From assembly GCF_002090115.1 (NCBI RefSeq), contig NZ_BBRK01000006.1, positions 434,001 to 498,000 of the forward strand: a stretch of 64,000 nt of DNA, read 5' to 3'. This document shows positions 18,707 through 27,644 of the stretch, piece after piece. The notes under the pieces were generated by a model. That model made no database searches, was not told the DNA's origin, and saw only the letters and a list, made by a program, of their open reading frames with translations. Every line of letters begins with the position of its first letter. Position 1 is the stretch's first letter. Origin of the DNA: Demequina sp. NBRC 110054 (GTDB lineage: Bacteria; Actinomycetota; Actinomycetes; Actinomycetales; Demequinaceae). The position numbers and the translations under genes are program-made.

Positions 18707-18720
18707 GGCGCTCGAGCGCC
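18707..18720 (+). terminator. Terminator after the photolyase gene
   Basis: Palindrome GGCGCTCGAGCGCC preceded by AAAAA and followed by TATTTA, directly after the stop codon. Confidence 0.55.
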
Positions 18721-18783
18721 TATTTAGCGCACATTCGGGCCACTTTTGTCTGTGGCGTGGGTCACATTTCGGGGCCGACGCGT

Positions 18784-18789
18784 TACTTT
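18784..18789 (+). promoter_or_regulatory. -10 element of the DUF1801 gene
   Basis: TACTTT 6 bases before the ATG at 18796; GTCACA 17 bases further upstream is a weak -35. Leaderless start likely. Confidence 0.4.
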
Positions 18790-18795
18790 GGGGGT

Positions 18796-19173
18796 ATGGC
18801 GTATGACGACGTGGATGCCTGGCTGGCTCACTACGACAACCCCATGCGGGATGTCGTCCAGCGTGTGCGCCTGATTCTGCTGTCGTCTGACGACCGCATC
18901 GACGAGTGCATCAAGTGGAAGACGCCGACCTTCACCTACAAGGGGAATCTCGCCTCGTTCTTCCCGAACTCGCGCAACCACGCGACGCTGATGTTCCACC
19001 ACGGGGCGCTCATCCCGGGCAAGTACCCGCACCTCGAGGGCTCCGGCAAGGCGGGCCGAGTCATGAAGATCGCCTCGATCGCCGAGGCTGAGGAGTACCG
19101 CGAGGAGATCGGCGAGATCGTCGCCTCGTGGATCCAGTGGCGCGACTCGATGGAGCACGCGGCCGCGTCCTAA
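18796..19173 (+). CDS. DUF1801 (YdhG-like) domain protein
   Basis: 125 residues. The pattern VDAWLAHYDNP...RVRLILLSSDDRIDECIKWKTPTFTYKGNLASF and the later VMKIASIAEAE fit the DUF1801 fold seen in YdhG/YjbR-like small proteins. Function is not established for the family. The start at 18796 (MAYDDV) is chosen over an upstream GTG because of the -10 hexamer 6 bases before it. Its stop overlaps the stop of the convergent dehydrogenase gene by 4 bases. Confidence 0.78.
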   Translation: MAYDDVDAWLAHYDNPMRDVVQRVRLILLSSDDRIDECIKWKTPTFTYKGNLASFFPNSRNHATLMFHHGALIPGKYPHLEGSGKAGRVMKIASIAEAEEYREEIGEIVASWIQWRDSMEHAAAS

Positions 19174-20120
19174 CGCGAAGCGGACCCCACCATCACGGCG
19201 TTGACGAGCTCGCCTCCCGAGCGCAGCGCCTCCACCTGTCGGCGCACCAGATCCGTGTAGCGATGGTTGGTGAGCACCTCGAAGCCCGCGATGTGCGGCG
19301 TGATGAGGCAGTTCGGCGCGGACCATAGCGGGTGCCCCTCGGGCAGCGGCTCGGGGTCCGTGACGTCGAGCGCCGCGTGCAGCCGGCCGGACTTGAGCTC
19401 CCCCAGCAGCGCGTCGGTGTCGACCACCTTGCCGCGGCCGACGTTCACGAGCAGCGCGCCGTCGGGCATCGCGGCAAGGAACTCGGCATTCACGAGCTTG
19501 TCAGTCGACTCGTCGTGCGGCGTCACGATCACCACGACGTCGAAGTCGGGAAGCAGCGCAGGCAGGTCGGCGACGGCGTGGACCGCGGTGCCGTCGGGCG
19601 CGGTGCGAGCGGAGCGCGCGACGCCCTCCACGTGCACCTCGCAGGCCCGGAAGCGCACCGCGATCGCCTCGGCGATCGAGCCATAGCCGACGATCAGCGC
19701 GCGCGAGTCCGCGAGCGAGGGCGTCCACGGGTCCTGCTCCCACACGCCGCGATGCTGCGCCTCGACGTACTGCGGCAGCCTGCGGCGGGACATGAGCGCG
19801 AGCGCGAGCGTCGCCTCGGCGACGCGAGTGTCGTGCACTCCCCTGGCGTTCGCGAGCACCACGCCGTCGGGCACGAGGTGCGCGACGTGCTCGAAGCCCG
19901 CGCTCGGGATCTGGATCGCCTTGAGGTTGGTGCACGCGCCCATACGGCCGTACACGTGGCGCCCGCCGTGCAGGTGAGGGACGCACACTAGGTCGATGCG
20001 ATCGCGCTCGGCCTCGGGGGCGTCGCTCTCCTTGGGGCTCCACAGCACCAGGCGGACATCGTCTCCGAGGTCCCCCAGCGCGTCGGCCACCTCCTGGTCG
20101 GGCACGGCGACGGTGATCAT
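19170..20120 (-). CDS. D-isomer-specific 2-hydroxyacid dehydrogenase
   Basis: 316 residues. NAD-binding motif VGYGSIAEAIA (about residue 140), the catalytic Arg in NVGRGKVVDTDALL, Glu in DVTDPEPLPEGHPLW and His in ITPHIAG make up the family's R-E-H triad. The substrate (for example glyoxylate, hydroxypyruvate or phosphoglycerate) cannot be decided; it is shorter than SerA and lacks an ACT domain. The ATG at 20120 sits 6 bases after a CAGACT hexamer (leaderless candidate). Stop overlaps the DUF1801 gene. Confidence 0.88.
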   Translation of the reverse strand: MITVAVPDQEVADALGDLGDDVRLVLWSPKESDAPEAERDRIDLVCVPHLHGGRHVYGRMGACTNLKAIQIPSAGFEHVAHLVPDGVVLANARGVHDTRVAEATLALALMSRRRLPQYVEAQHRGVWEQDPWTPSLADSRALIVGYGSIAEAIAVRFRACEVHVEGVARSARTAPDGTAVHAVADLPALLPDFDVVVIVTPHDESTDKLVNAEFLAAMPDGALLVNVGRGKVVDTDALLGELKSGRLHAALDVTDPEPLPEGHPLWSAPNCLITPHIAGFEVLTNHRYTDLVRRQVEALRSGGELVNAVMVGSASR

Positions 20121-20206
20121 CCCGCCAGTCTGGCACGTGCCTGGAAGGCGCCGGTGCGACGTTGGCACCTTCCGGCGCCCCGTCCGGCCCCTTGGCGCCG
20201 CCCCCG

Positions 20207-21526
20207 TCAGGCCGACTGTCGCAGAGCCGCGACGCGCTGCGCGAGCTGCGCGGGATCCCGCAGGTAGCCCAGCAGGAAGACCTCGGCGGCGCCGACCAGG
20301 TGCACGCGCGAGCCGAGCTCCGCGCGCACGACCCGCATCCCGCCCACCATGGGCGCGAACGAGTCGGCCGTGACCGCCTCCGCGAGCCGGTCGGGCGCGA
20401 CGGTCCACAGCGACCCGAGCGCGCCGCCCAGGACGACGAGCGAGGGGTTGAACACCGACGCGAGGTCACCGATCGCGCCCGCGAGGATCCCGACCTGGCG
20501 GTCGATCTCGGCCTCGACCTCGGTACGCCCGCGAGCCGCTGCGAGCTCGTCGTCCAGGTCCCGCAGGTCCAGGTCGTCCTTGCCGAGCGCGGCGAGGAGC
20601 CGGCGCAGGTTCACCTCGGTCTCGAGGCAGCCGGTGCGACCGCAGTGGCAGCGCTCCCGACCCCCATCGACGCGAGTGTGGCCGTACTCGCCCGCGTAGC
20701 CGTCGCGCCCGCGCAGGGTCGCGCCGCCCAGGACGGCGCCGCCACCGATGCCCGAGTAGGAGCCGTTGAGGTAGACGAGGTCGGCGATGCCGCGGCCCGC
20801 GCCGAAGACGGCCTCGGCGACGGTCGCGACGCGCGCGTCGTTGCGGACCGCGACTGGCAGGCCCAGCGCGTCGCTCAGGAGCGCCCCGAACGGGATGTCG
20901 TGCCAGTCCATGTGGGGCGCGTCGACGACCACCCCGTCGGCCGCGCGCACGAGGCCGGGCACGGCGCAGCCCACGCCGATCACGACCACGGGCTCGGGCA
21001 GCGACGCGAGCGCCTCGGACGCGAGCTCGGCGACGAGGCTCACGATCTCCGCCGGCCGTGAGCGGCCCCCCGTGGTGCGTCGCAGGCGCGCGAGCAGCGA
21101 GCCGCCAAGCCCGACCACCCCCACTGTGACGGCGTCGAGGTCGGGGTAGACCGCGAGCGCGGCGATGTCCCGCGCGGGATACACATGAGCGCTCGGGCGC
21201 CCACGGCCGACGTGCTCGGACGGCGACACCTCGTGGACCAGGCCACCCTCGACGAGCTCCGCGACGACCTTGAGCACGGTCGAGCGATTCAGCCCGGTGA
21301 GCTTCGTCAGCTCGGCGCGCGTGACGCCAGGCCGGTGATGGACGGCGGTGAGGATCGTCGACAGGTTGTGCCTGCGCGTGTCCTCGGGCCCGGATCCGAC
21401 GCCGGGCACCAGGACGGCGCCGGGCAGCGAGGCGGGCGTCGCGGGCACGACTCCGGCGGCAAGGGTGGGTGCGATCTCCGCGTCCGTCACCGCTGCCTCC
21501 TGTCGACTCTCACCTCGTCGTGCCAT
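20207..21526 (-). CDS. xylR: ROK-family repressor, xylose operon (XylR-like)
   Basis: 439 residues. N-terminal winged helix at about residues 52-110 (RRHNLSTILTAVHHRPGVTRAELTKLTGLNRSTVLKVVAEL), then a ROK sugar-kinase-like domain with the zinc motif CHCGRTGCLE. Divergently transcribed from xylA with 118 bases between, the standard position for XylR. It would repress xylAB until xylose binds. A purine-rich GAGGGGC precedes the ATG. The first 45 residues are an extra disordered tail, so an internal start is possible. Confidence 0.9.
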   Translation of the reverse strand: MARRGESRQEAAVTDAEIAPTLAAGVVPATPASLPGAVLVPGVGSGPEDTRRHNLSTILTAVHHRPGVTRAELTKLTGLNRSTVLKVVAELVEGGLVHEVSPSEHVGRGRPSAHVYPARDIAALAVYPDLDAVTVGVVGLGGSLLARLRRTTGGRSRPAEIVSLVAELASEALASLPEPVVVIGVGCAVPGLVRAADGVVVDAPHMDWHDIPFGALLSDALGLPVAVRNDARVATVAEAVFGAGRGIADLVYLNGSYSGIGGGAVLGGATLRGRDGYAGEYGHTRVDGGRERCHCGRTGCLETEVNLRRLLAALGKDDLDLRDLDDELAAARGRTEVEAEIDRQVGILAGAIGDLASVFNPSLVVLGGALGSLWTVAPDRLAEAVTADSFAPMVGGMRVVRAELGSRVHLVGAAEVFLLGYLRDPAQLAQRVAALRQSA

Positions 21527-21574
21527 CGCCCCTCATCGCATCGTCCCTGGCTCCACCGATCCTAGGCGTGGCGT

Positions 21575-21603
21575 TTGACACGGCGACCCTACGGCTTTAA
21601 GTT
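21575..21603 (+). promoter_or_regulatory. xylA promoter
   Basis: TTGACA (21575-21580), 17-base spacer, TAAGTT (21598-21603): a near-consensus housekeeping promoter, the best -35/-10 pair seen in the window. Confidence 0.75.
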
Positions 21604-21622
21604 TACAGCATCAACTATTGAT
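21600..21622 (+). promoter_or_regulatory. Candidate XylR operator
   Basis: Two overlapping dyads just at the transcription start: AGTT-N9-AACT (21600-21616) overlapping the -10, and ATCAA-cta-TTGAT (21610-21622). Either would block transcription when bound by the divergent ROK repressor. Confidence 0.5.
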
Positions 21623-21644
21623 CGACGAAGATCGGAGCACGACC

Positions 21645-22838
21645 ATGGCGCCCACCCCCACGCGTGACGACAAGTTCACGTTCGGACTCTGGACCATCGG
21701 CTGGAACGCGGCGGACCCGTTCGGATCCGCGACGCGCGGCCCCCTCGACGCCGTGGAGGCGATCCACAAGCTCTCCGAGCTCGGCGCCTACGGCATGACC
21801 TTCCACGATGACGACCTCTTCCCCTTCGGGTGCTCCGAGGCTGACCGCCGCGCCGCGATCGACGCCCTCAAGAAGGCGTGCGACGAGACCGGCATGGTCA
21901 TCCCGATGATCACCACCAACACGTTCTCGCACCCCGTGTTCAAGGACGGCGGCGTCACCTCCAACGACCGCGCCGTGCGTCGCTTCACGATCCGCAAGAT
22001 CCTGCGCAACATCGACCTGGCCGCCGAGCTCGGCGCCAAGACGTTCGTCATGTGGGGCGGCCGCGAGGGCGCCGAGTACGACTTCTCGAAGGACATCCGC
22101 GTCGCGCTCGAGCGCTACCGCGAGGCCGCCAACCTCTTCGGCGACTACGTGCTGGAGAAGGGCTACGACCTCAAGTTCGCGATCGAGCCCAAGCCGAACG
22201 AGCCCCGCGGCGACATCCTGCTGCCGACGGTCGGTCACGCGATGGCGTTCATCGACACGCTCGACCACCCCGAGCTCGTCGGCCTCAACCCCGAGGTCGG
22301 CCACGAGCAGATGGCGGGCCTGAACTTCACCGCGGGCATCGCGCAGGCGCTGTACCAGGGCAAGCTGTTCCACATCGACCTCAACGGCCAGCGCGGCATC
22401 AAGTACGACCAGGACATGGTCTTCGGCCACGGCGACCTGATCAACGCGTTCTCGCTCGTCGACCTGCTCGAGAACGGCGGCCCTGACGGCACGCAGTCGT
22501 ACACCGGCCCCCGCCACTTCGACTACAAGCCCTCGCGCACCGAGGACATCGACGGCGTCTGGGAGTCCGCGCGCGCCAACATGCGCATGTACCTGCTGCT
22601 CAAGGAGCGCGCCGCGGCCTTCCGCGCCGACCCCGAGGTGCAGGAGGCCCTGCTGGCCGCCAAGAACGACCAGCTCGCCGCCACGACCCTCGCCGCGGGC
22701 GAGACCACCGCTGACCTGCTCGCCGACACCTCCGCCTACGAGAGCTTCGACCCCGAGGTCTACTTCGACGGCGAGGGCTTCGGCTACGTCCGCATCCAGC
22801 AGCTGGCCGTCGAGCACCTCATGGGCGCACGCGGCTGA
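21645..22838 (+). CDS. xylA: Xylose isomerase
   Basis: Interconverts D-xylose and D-xylulose with two divalent metals. 397 residues, typical of the class I actinobacterial enzyme. [11 protein letters not shown] at the N-terminus, the active His in [12 protein letters not shown] (near residue 54), the metal-binding Glu/Lys stretch [12 protein letters not shown] (near 180) and the [14 protein letters not shown] and HIDLNGQ segments are all present. The ATG at 21645 follows ATCGGAG; an upstream TTG/ATT-like extension adds nine residues without support. First gene of xylAB. Confidence 0.97.
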   Translation: MAPTPTRDDKFTFGLWTIGWNAADPFGSATRGPLDAVEAIHKLSELGAYGMTFHDDDLFPFGCSEADRRAAIDALKKACDETGMVIPMITTNTFSHPVFKDGGVTSNDRAVRRFTIRKILRNIDLAAELGAKTFVMWGGREGAEYDFSKDIRVALERYREAANLFGDYVLEKGYDLKFAIEPKPNEPRGDILLPTVGHAMAFIDTLDHPELVGLNPEVGHEQMAGLNFTAGIAQALYQGKLFHIDLNGQRGIKYDQDMVFGHGDLINAFSLVDLLENGGPDGTQSYTGPRHFDYKPSRTEDIDGVWESARANMRMYLLLKERAAAFRADPEVQEALLAAKNDQLAATTLAAGETTADLLADTSAYESFDPEVYFDGEGFGYVRIQQLAVEHLMGARG

Positions 22839-22990
22839 TCCACCCTCGGGCGGTGCGTTCCCTCAGGCCGCGCCGCCCGACCTCCCGGGGCACGCATCCT
22901 CCTTCCTGGCGTGGCCCCGGCCCCTGGCGGACCCGACACCTCTCCAGCCGGGTCCGCCAGGGCCTCCTCAACCTCCCGAAAGGATCCGCG

Positions 22991-24430
22991 ATGACCCTCG
23001 TCGCCGGAGTCGACTCCTCGACCCAGAGCTGCAAGGTGGTCGTCCGCGACCTCGAGACCGGAGAAATCGTCCGCACCGGGCGCGCCTCGCACCCCGACGG
23101 GACGTCCGTCGACCCCCAGGCGTGGTGGGACGCGCTCGTCGCCGCCATCGGGGACGCGGGAGGCCTCGCCGACGTCTCCGCGATCTCGATCGGCGGTCAG
23201 CAGCACGGCATGGTCACCCTCGACGCGAACGGCGAGGTGGTGCGCGACGCGCTGCTGTGGAACGACACCCGCTCGGCCGGCGCCGCGGCGGACCTCATCG
23301 CGGAGTTCGGTGCCGACACGCTCGCCGCGCGTACCGGCCTGGTCCCCGTCGCCTCCTTCACGTCGACCAAGCTGCGCTGGCTGCGCGACGCCGAGCCCGA
23401 CAACGCCGCCCGCGTCGCCGCCGTCGCCCTCCCCCACGACTGGCTGACCTGGCGCCTGCGCGGCTTCGGGCCTGCCGCATCGTCCGTCCGCGGCCCCGCC
23501 CTCGACGAGCTCACGACCGACCGTTCGGACGTGTCCGGCACCGGCTACTGGAACCCCGCGACGGGCGAGTACGACCGTGACCTCCTGGTCGCCGCGCTCG
23601 GCCACGACGCCGTGGTCCCGCGCGTGCTCGGGCCTGGCGAGAGCGCCGGCACCGGGATCGTCGACACCTCCGCCACGGGGACGATGCTGGACGACGTCGT
23701 CGTCGGCCCGGGAGCGGGCGACAACGCGGCCGCAGGCCTGGGCCTCGGTGCGGTCGCTGGCGACGTGGTCGTCTCGCTCGGCACGTCGGGCACCGTGTTC
23801 GCGGTCACCGAGGCCACGAGCGAGGACCCCACGGGCACCGTGGCGGGCTTCGCGTCGGCCTCGGGCGAGTTCCTGCCGCTCGTGTGCACCCTCAACGCGG
23901 CGCGCGTCCTCGACGCGTTCGCCCGCGTGCTCGGCGTCGACCACGACGAGCTCGGACGCCTCGCACTCGACGCCCAGCCCGGCGCCGGCGGCGCGGTGCT
24001 CGTGCCCTACTTCGAGGGCGAGCGCACCCCCAACCTCCCCGACGCGACCGCGACGCTCTTCGGCCTGACACTGCTGTCCACGACCCGCGAGAACCTCGCG
24101 CGCGCCGCGGTCGAGGGCATGCTGTGCGCACTCGCCGACGGCGTCGAGGCGATCCTCGCGCAGGGCGTCGAGGCCAAGCGGCTGCTGCTGGTCGGCGGCG
24201 CTGCCCAGAACCCCGCGGTGCAGGCCATCGCGGCGCAGGTGTTCGGCGTCCCGGTCGAGATCCCCACGCCCGGCGAGTACGTCGCCGCAGGCGCCGCGGT
24301 GCAGGCCGCGTGGGCGCTCACGGGATCGCGCCCGACGTGGGCCGTGGACGTCGTCGCCGCTCCCCCGGTGGATCACCGGCCGCTGATCCTCGAGCGCTAC
24401 CGCGAGGTCGCCGGCACCTACTCCGCCTGA
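22991..24430 (+). CDS. xylB: Xylulokinase
   Basis: FGGY-family kinase phosphorylating D-xylulose for the pentose phosphate pathway. 479 residues. [15 protein letters not shown] (phosphate 1 loop), [10 protein letters not shown], and the C-terminal ATP-binding segment [22 protein letters not shown] are family features; the catalytic Asp is in [23 protein letters not shown] precedes the ATG at 22991. It begins 152 bases after xylA; the gap holds no clear terminator, so xylAB are probably one transcript. No xylose transporter is nearby. Confidence 0.96.
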   Translation: MTLVAGVDSSTQSCKVVVRDLETGEIVRTGRASHPDGTSVDPQAWWDALVAAIGDAGGLADVSAISIGGQQHGMVTLDANGEVVRDALLWNDTRSAGAAADLIAEFGADTLAARTGLVPVASFTSTKLRWLRDAEPDNAARVAAVALPHDWLTWRLRGFGPAASSVRGPALDELTTDRSDVSGTGYWNPATGEYDRDLLVAALGHDAVVPRVLGPGESAGTGIVDTSATGTMLDDVVVGPGAGDNAAAGLGLGAVAGDVVVSLGTSGTVFAVTEATSEDPTGTVAGFASASGEFLPLVCTLNAARVLDAFARVLGVDHDELGRLALDAQPGAGGAVLVPYFEGERTPNLPDATATLFGLTLLSTTRENLARAAVEGMLCALADGVEAILAQGVEAKRLLLVGGAAQNPAVQAIAAQVFGVPVEIPTPGEYVAAGAAVQAAWALTGSRPTWAVDVVAAPPVDHRPLILERYREVAGTYSA

Positions 24431-24500
24431 CCCTCCTCAGGGTGACTCTCAGGGGTTCCCCTCATCCGGAAGGGGTAGACGGAACACTCCCTATGGCCGA

Positions 24501-24518
24501 TGCGCGCGTACGCGCGCA
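24501..24518. repeat. 18-bp perfect palindrome
   Basis: TGCGCGCGTACGCGCGCA, 42 bases before the next small gene. Could be an operator or a hairpin in the 5' leader. Confidence 0.4.
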
Positions 24519-24559
24519 CAGGGCAACCTCGAGGCATGCACAAGCCAAGGGGGAACGTC

Positions 24560-24856
24560 ATGAGCCGCGCAGTGCTTGAGGAGCAGTTCGTCGTCCTGCC
24601 ACCGCGCGCGCCCTCGCGCCTCGCCGAGCCATCCTGGTCCGCGGCCCCGGTCGCGACCGACGCCCCTCAGGTCCGCGCGCCCGCGGCGCTCGGCGCCACG
24701 GGCGCGCGCCGCCGAGGCGTGGCGGAGACGATGCGCGCCGTGCGCGACGCGGTGCTGTGGACCCTGCGCGCGGTCGGCGCGGTGCTCGGGATCGCGGTCG
24801 CGTCGCTCACGGTGGCGGCGCTGATGTTCGTGCAGCGAGTCCTCCACCTCGGCTGA
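24560..24856 (+). CDS. Small single-pass membrane protein, unknown
   Basis: 98 residues with an AAGGGGGAA ribosome site before the ATG at 24560. Residues 1-65 are Ala/Pro/Arg-rich and probably cytoplasmic and disordered; one transmembrane helix lies at about residues 73-95 (LRAVGAVLGIAVASLTVAALM). No family recognised. It lies between xylB and a carrier gene, on the same strand. Confidence 0.55.
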   Translation: MSRAVLEEQFVVLPPRAPSRLAEPSWSAAPVATDAPQVRAPAALGATGARRRGVAETMRAVRDAVLWTLRAVGAVLGIAVASLTVAALMFVQRVLHLG

Positions 24857-24933
24857 CTCTCGCCGCGCGACCCGCATCCCCCGCGCGTAGGGTGCCGAGA
24901 AGGGGCCCGTCACGGCCCGCACCAGGGGGTCAC

Positions 24934-26256
24934 GTGAACGTCACCTTCGTCCTCGAGGCGATCGTCGTGCTGGGCTCGATCGTGCTCGGCACGCGGGCGG
25001 GCGGCGTCGGCATCGGCATCTGGGGCGGCGTCGGGACATTCGTGCTCGTGTTCGTGTTCGGCGAGGCTCCCGGCGAGGCCCCCGGGGCGGCGATGGCGAT
25101 CATCCTCGGCGTCGTCACGAGCGCGGCCCTCATGCAGGCCGCCGGCGGGATCGACTGGATGGTCGCGATGGCTGCCCGCGTGATCGAGAAGCGGCCCCGG
25201 CAGATCACGCTCATCGCCCCCGTGACCGCATTCCTGTTCACCGCGGGCGCAGGCACGGGAAACATCGTCTATCCGCTCCTGCCCGTGATCTACGACGTGT
25301 CGTACAAGAACGGCGTCCGCCCGTCCAAGCCGCTCACCGTCACGGTCGTGCAGTCGGGCATCGCGCTCGCCGCCTCGCCGGTGTCCGCGGCGATGGCCGC
25401 GATGCTGACCCTCACCGACGTCGCGCCCTACGACCTGGGGCTGGCCGGCATCCTCGCGATCACCTTCCCCGCGTGCCTGGCCGGGATCGTCGTCACCTCC
25501 CTGGTCGTGGGACGGCTGGGCGGCAAGGACATCGCGGACGACCCCGAGATCCAGGCGCGCATCGCCGAGGGCCACCTCGCTCCCCCGTCGTCCTCGGACA
25601 CGGCAGCCTCCTCAGCTCTCACCTACACCGCGCGCGGACGCAACGCGGCTCTCGCGTTCCTCGCGGGCGTCCTCGCGATCGTGGTCTTCGGGATCTTCCC
25701 CGACCTGCGCCCCGAGTTCGCCGACATGACCACGACGATCGTCCTCGTGATGCTCGTCGTCGGCGCCCTGATCCTCGCGGTCGGCAGGCCGAAGATCGAC
25801 GAGGTCCCCGACCAGTCGGTGTTCAAGGCGGGCATGGTCGCGGCGATCGCGCTGTTCGGCATCGCGTGGCTCACCGCGACGTTCATCGCCGCGCACGAGG
25901 AGTACATCGTGACGACCGTCGGCGGCTGGGTGACCGACTTCCGCTTCATCTTCGCGATCGCCGTCTTCCTGGTCGCCGCGATGACCACGAGCCAGTCGAC
26001 GGCCACCCGCACGATCGTTCCGATCGGGCTCGCCGCGGGCCTGCCCGTCGGGGTCGCCACGGGCATGTGGGCGGGCGCGCTCGGCGGCGTCTACACCCTT
26101 CCGGCCAACGGCCCCCAGATCGCCGCCGCCAACTTCGACCAGACGGGCTCCACGCGGCTCGGCACCAAGCTCGTGGACCACAGCTTCTTCGTCCCGATGC
26201 TCGTCCTGTCGGTCACGACCGTGGCGGTAGGTTCGATCATCGGCGCATTCTTCTGA
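24934..26256 (+). CDS. DcuA/DcuB-like C4-dicarboxylate carrier
   Basis: 440 residues, about 11-12 hydrophobic segments. The N-terminal LGTRAGGVGIGIWGGVGTFVLVF, FTAGAGTGNIVYPLLPVIYDV and QSGIALAASPVSAAMAAM closely follow the order and motifs of Dcu carriers, which exchange or import aspartate, malate, fumarate and succinate. GTG start with GGGGGT upstream. Followed 44 bases later by an M20 dipeptidase, so the real substrate may be an amino acid, dipeptide or C4 acid linked to peptide breakdown. Confidence 0.85.
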   Translation: MNVTFVLEAIVVLGSIVLGTRAGGVGIGIWGGVGTFVLVFVFGEAPGEAPGAAMAIILGVVTSAALMQAAGGIDWMVAMAARVIEKRPRQITLIAPVTAFLFTAGAGTGNIVYPLLPVIYDVSYKNGVRPSKPLTVTVVQSGIALAASPVSAAMAAMLTLTDVAPYDLGLAGILAITFPACLAGIVVTSLVVGRLGGKDIADDPEIQARIAEGHLAPPSSSDTAASSALTYTARGRNAALAFLAGVLAIVVFGIFPDLRPEFADMTTTIVLVMLVVGALILAVGRPKIDEVPDQSVFKAGMVAAIALFGIAWLTATFIAAHEEYIVTTVGGWVTDFRFIFAIAVFLVAAMTTSQSTATRTIVPIGLAAGLPVGVATGMWAGALGGVYTLPANGPQIAAANFDQTGSTRLGTKLVDHSFFVPMLVLSVTTVAVGSIIGAFF

Positions 26257-26300
26257 CCCGGTGCCGCGCGCACCGCCCCCGAGCGAAAGGCAGCTTCCTC

Positions 26301-27644
26301 ATGACCACCTCCGACGTCCAGGCGACCGTCCGCGAGCTCATGCCCGGCGTGATCGCCGACCTCGAGGAGCTCATCGCGATCCCGTCCATCGCCTTCCCCG
26401 GATACGACGAGAAGCCCGTGATGACGATGGCCGAGGTCACGCTCGAGAAGTTCAGGGCCGCGGGCTTCGAGGACGCGCGATTCATGGACGTGCCGACGGG
26501 CTACCCGCCCATCTACGGGGAGATCCCCGGCCCCGAGGGCGCCCCGACCGTCGTCCTGTACGCCCACTACGACGTCCAGCCCGCGCACGCCTCCCAAGGC
26601 TGGAGCAGCGACCCGTGGACGCCGACCCGCAAGGAGGACGGCCGGATCTACGGCCGCGGCGCCTCGGACGACAAGAGCGGCCTGGTCACGCACCTCGGCA
26701 TGATGCGCGCGTTCGACGGCAAGCCTCCCGTGACGCTGCGCCTCATCCTCGAGGGCATGGAGGAGACCGAGAGCAACCTCGAGGAATTCGTCGAGACCCA
26801 CCCCGAGCTGTTCGAGTGCGACCTCTTCGTCATCTGCGACATGGGCAACATCCGCGTCGGCGACCCGGTGATGACGACGGCGCTGCGCGGCGACGTCGCG
26901 TGCGTCGTCAAGGTCTCGACGCTCGAGCACCCGCTGCACTCGGGCGTGTTCGGCGGCGCCGCCCCCGACGCGATGATGGCCCTCGCGCGCTTGCTCACCA
27001 CCCTCCAGGACGATGCGGGCAACGTGGCGGTCGAGGGCGTCACGGGCGGCTCGTGGTCAGGGGCGGACCTGACCGAGGACGACTTCCGCGCGATGGCGGA
27101 CATGCTTCCCGGCGTCTCCCTCGCCGGGACGGGCACCGTCGCGGACCGGCTCTGGGCCAAGCCCTCGATCAACGCGATCGGCATCGACACGACGAGCATC
27201 GCCGACTCCTCGAACGTCATCCACCCCGAGGCGAGCGCGAAGGTCTCGATGCGCATCGTCCCTGGATCCGACCCCAAGGAGGAGCTCGCCGCGCTCGTCG
27301 CACACCTCGAGACGCACGCGCCGTGGGGCGCGAAGGTTGAGGTGACCCCGATGAAGGCCGCGCCGCCGTACCGCGTGAAGACCGACGGCGCCGGCTACGC
27401 GGCGGCGCGCGACGCGATGGCCGAGGCGTTCGGGAAGCCGTGCGACGAGGCGGGCTCGGGTGGGTCGATCCCGCTGCTGCAGACCCTCGAGGACGCCTCC
27501 CCCGGCGCGGAGTTCGTGCTGTGGGGCCCCGAGGACACCGCGCAGGCGCGCATCCACGCGTCCGACGAGTCGGTCGACCCCAAGGAGATCGAGCGCATGA
27601 TCGTCGCGCAGGTGCTGCTGCTTCAGAAGCTGGCCCAGCGCTAG
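26301..27644 (+). CDS. M20-family dipeptidase
   Basis: 447 residues. Zinc peptidase: VVLYAHYDVQPAH carries the first metal His and catalytic Asp, GRGASDDKSG the bridging Asp, GMEETES the catalytic Glu and metal Glu, ICDMGN a further metal Asp, and the last His lies in ...QARIHASDESVD. A lid/dimer domain occupies the middle third. Members cleave dipeptides or N-acyl amino acids. CGAAAGG precedes the ATG. Same operon as the Dcu-like carrier; its TAG stop overlaps the stop of the convergent copper ATPase gene in CTAG. Confidence 0.92.
   Translation: MTTSDVQATVRELMPGVIADLEELIAIPSIAFPGYDEKPVMTMAEVTLEKFRAAGFEDARFMDVPTGYPPIYGEIPGPEGAPTVVLYAHYDVQPAHASQGWSSDPWTPTRKEDGRIYGRGASDDKSGLVTHLGMMRAFDGKPPVTLRLILEGMEETESNLEEFVETHPELFECDLFVICDMGNIRVGDPVMTTALRGDVACVVKVSTLEHPLHSGVFGGAAPDAMMALARLLTTLQDDAGNVAVEGVTGGSWSGADLTEDDFRAMADMLPGVSLAGTGTVADRLWAKPSINAIGIDTTSIADSSNVIHPEASAKVSMRIVPGSDPKEELAALVAHLETHAPWGAKVEVTPMKAAPPYRVKTDGAGYAAARDAMAEAFGKPCDEAGSGGSIPLLQTLEDASPGAEFVLWGPEDTAQARIHASDESVDPKEIERMIVAQVLLLQKLAQR

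Noticed and set aside
24500..24559. Longer N-terminus for the small membrane protein
   Set aside because: The ATG at 24560 has an AAGGGGGAA site; upstream residues are encoded by a palindromic leader.
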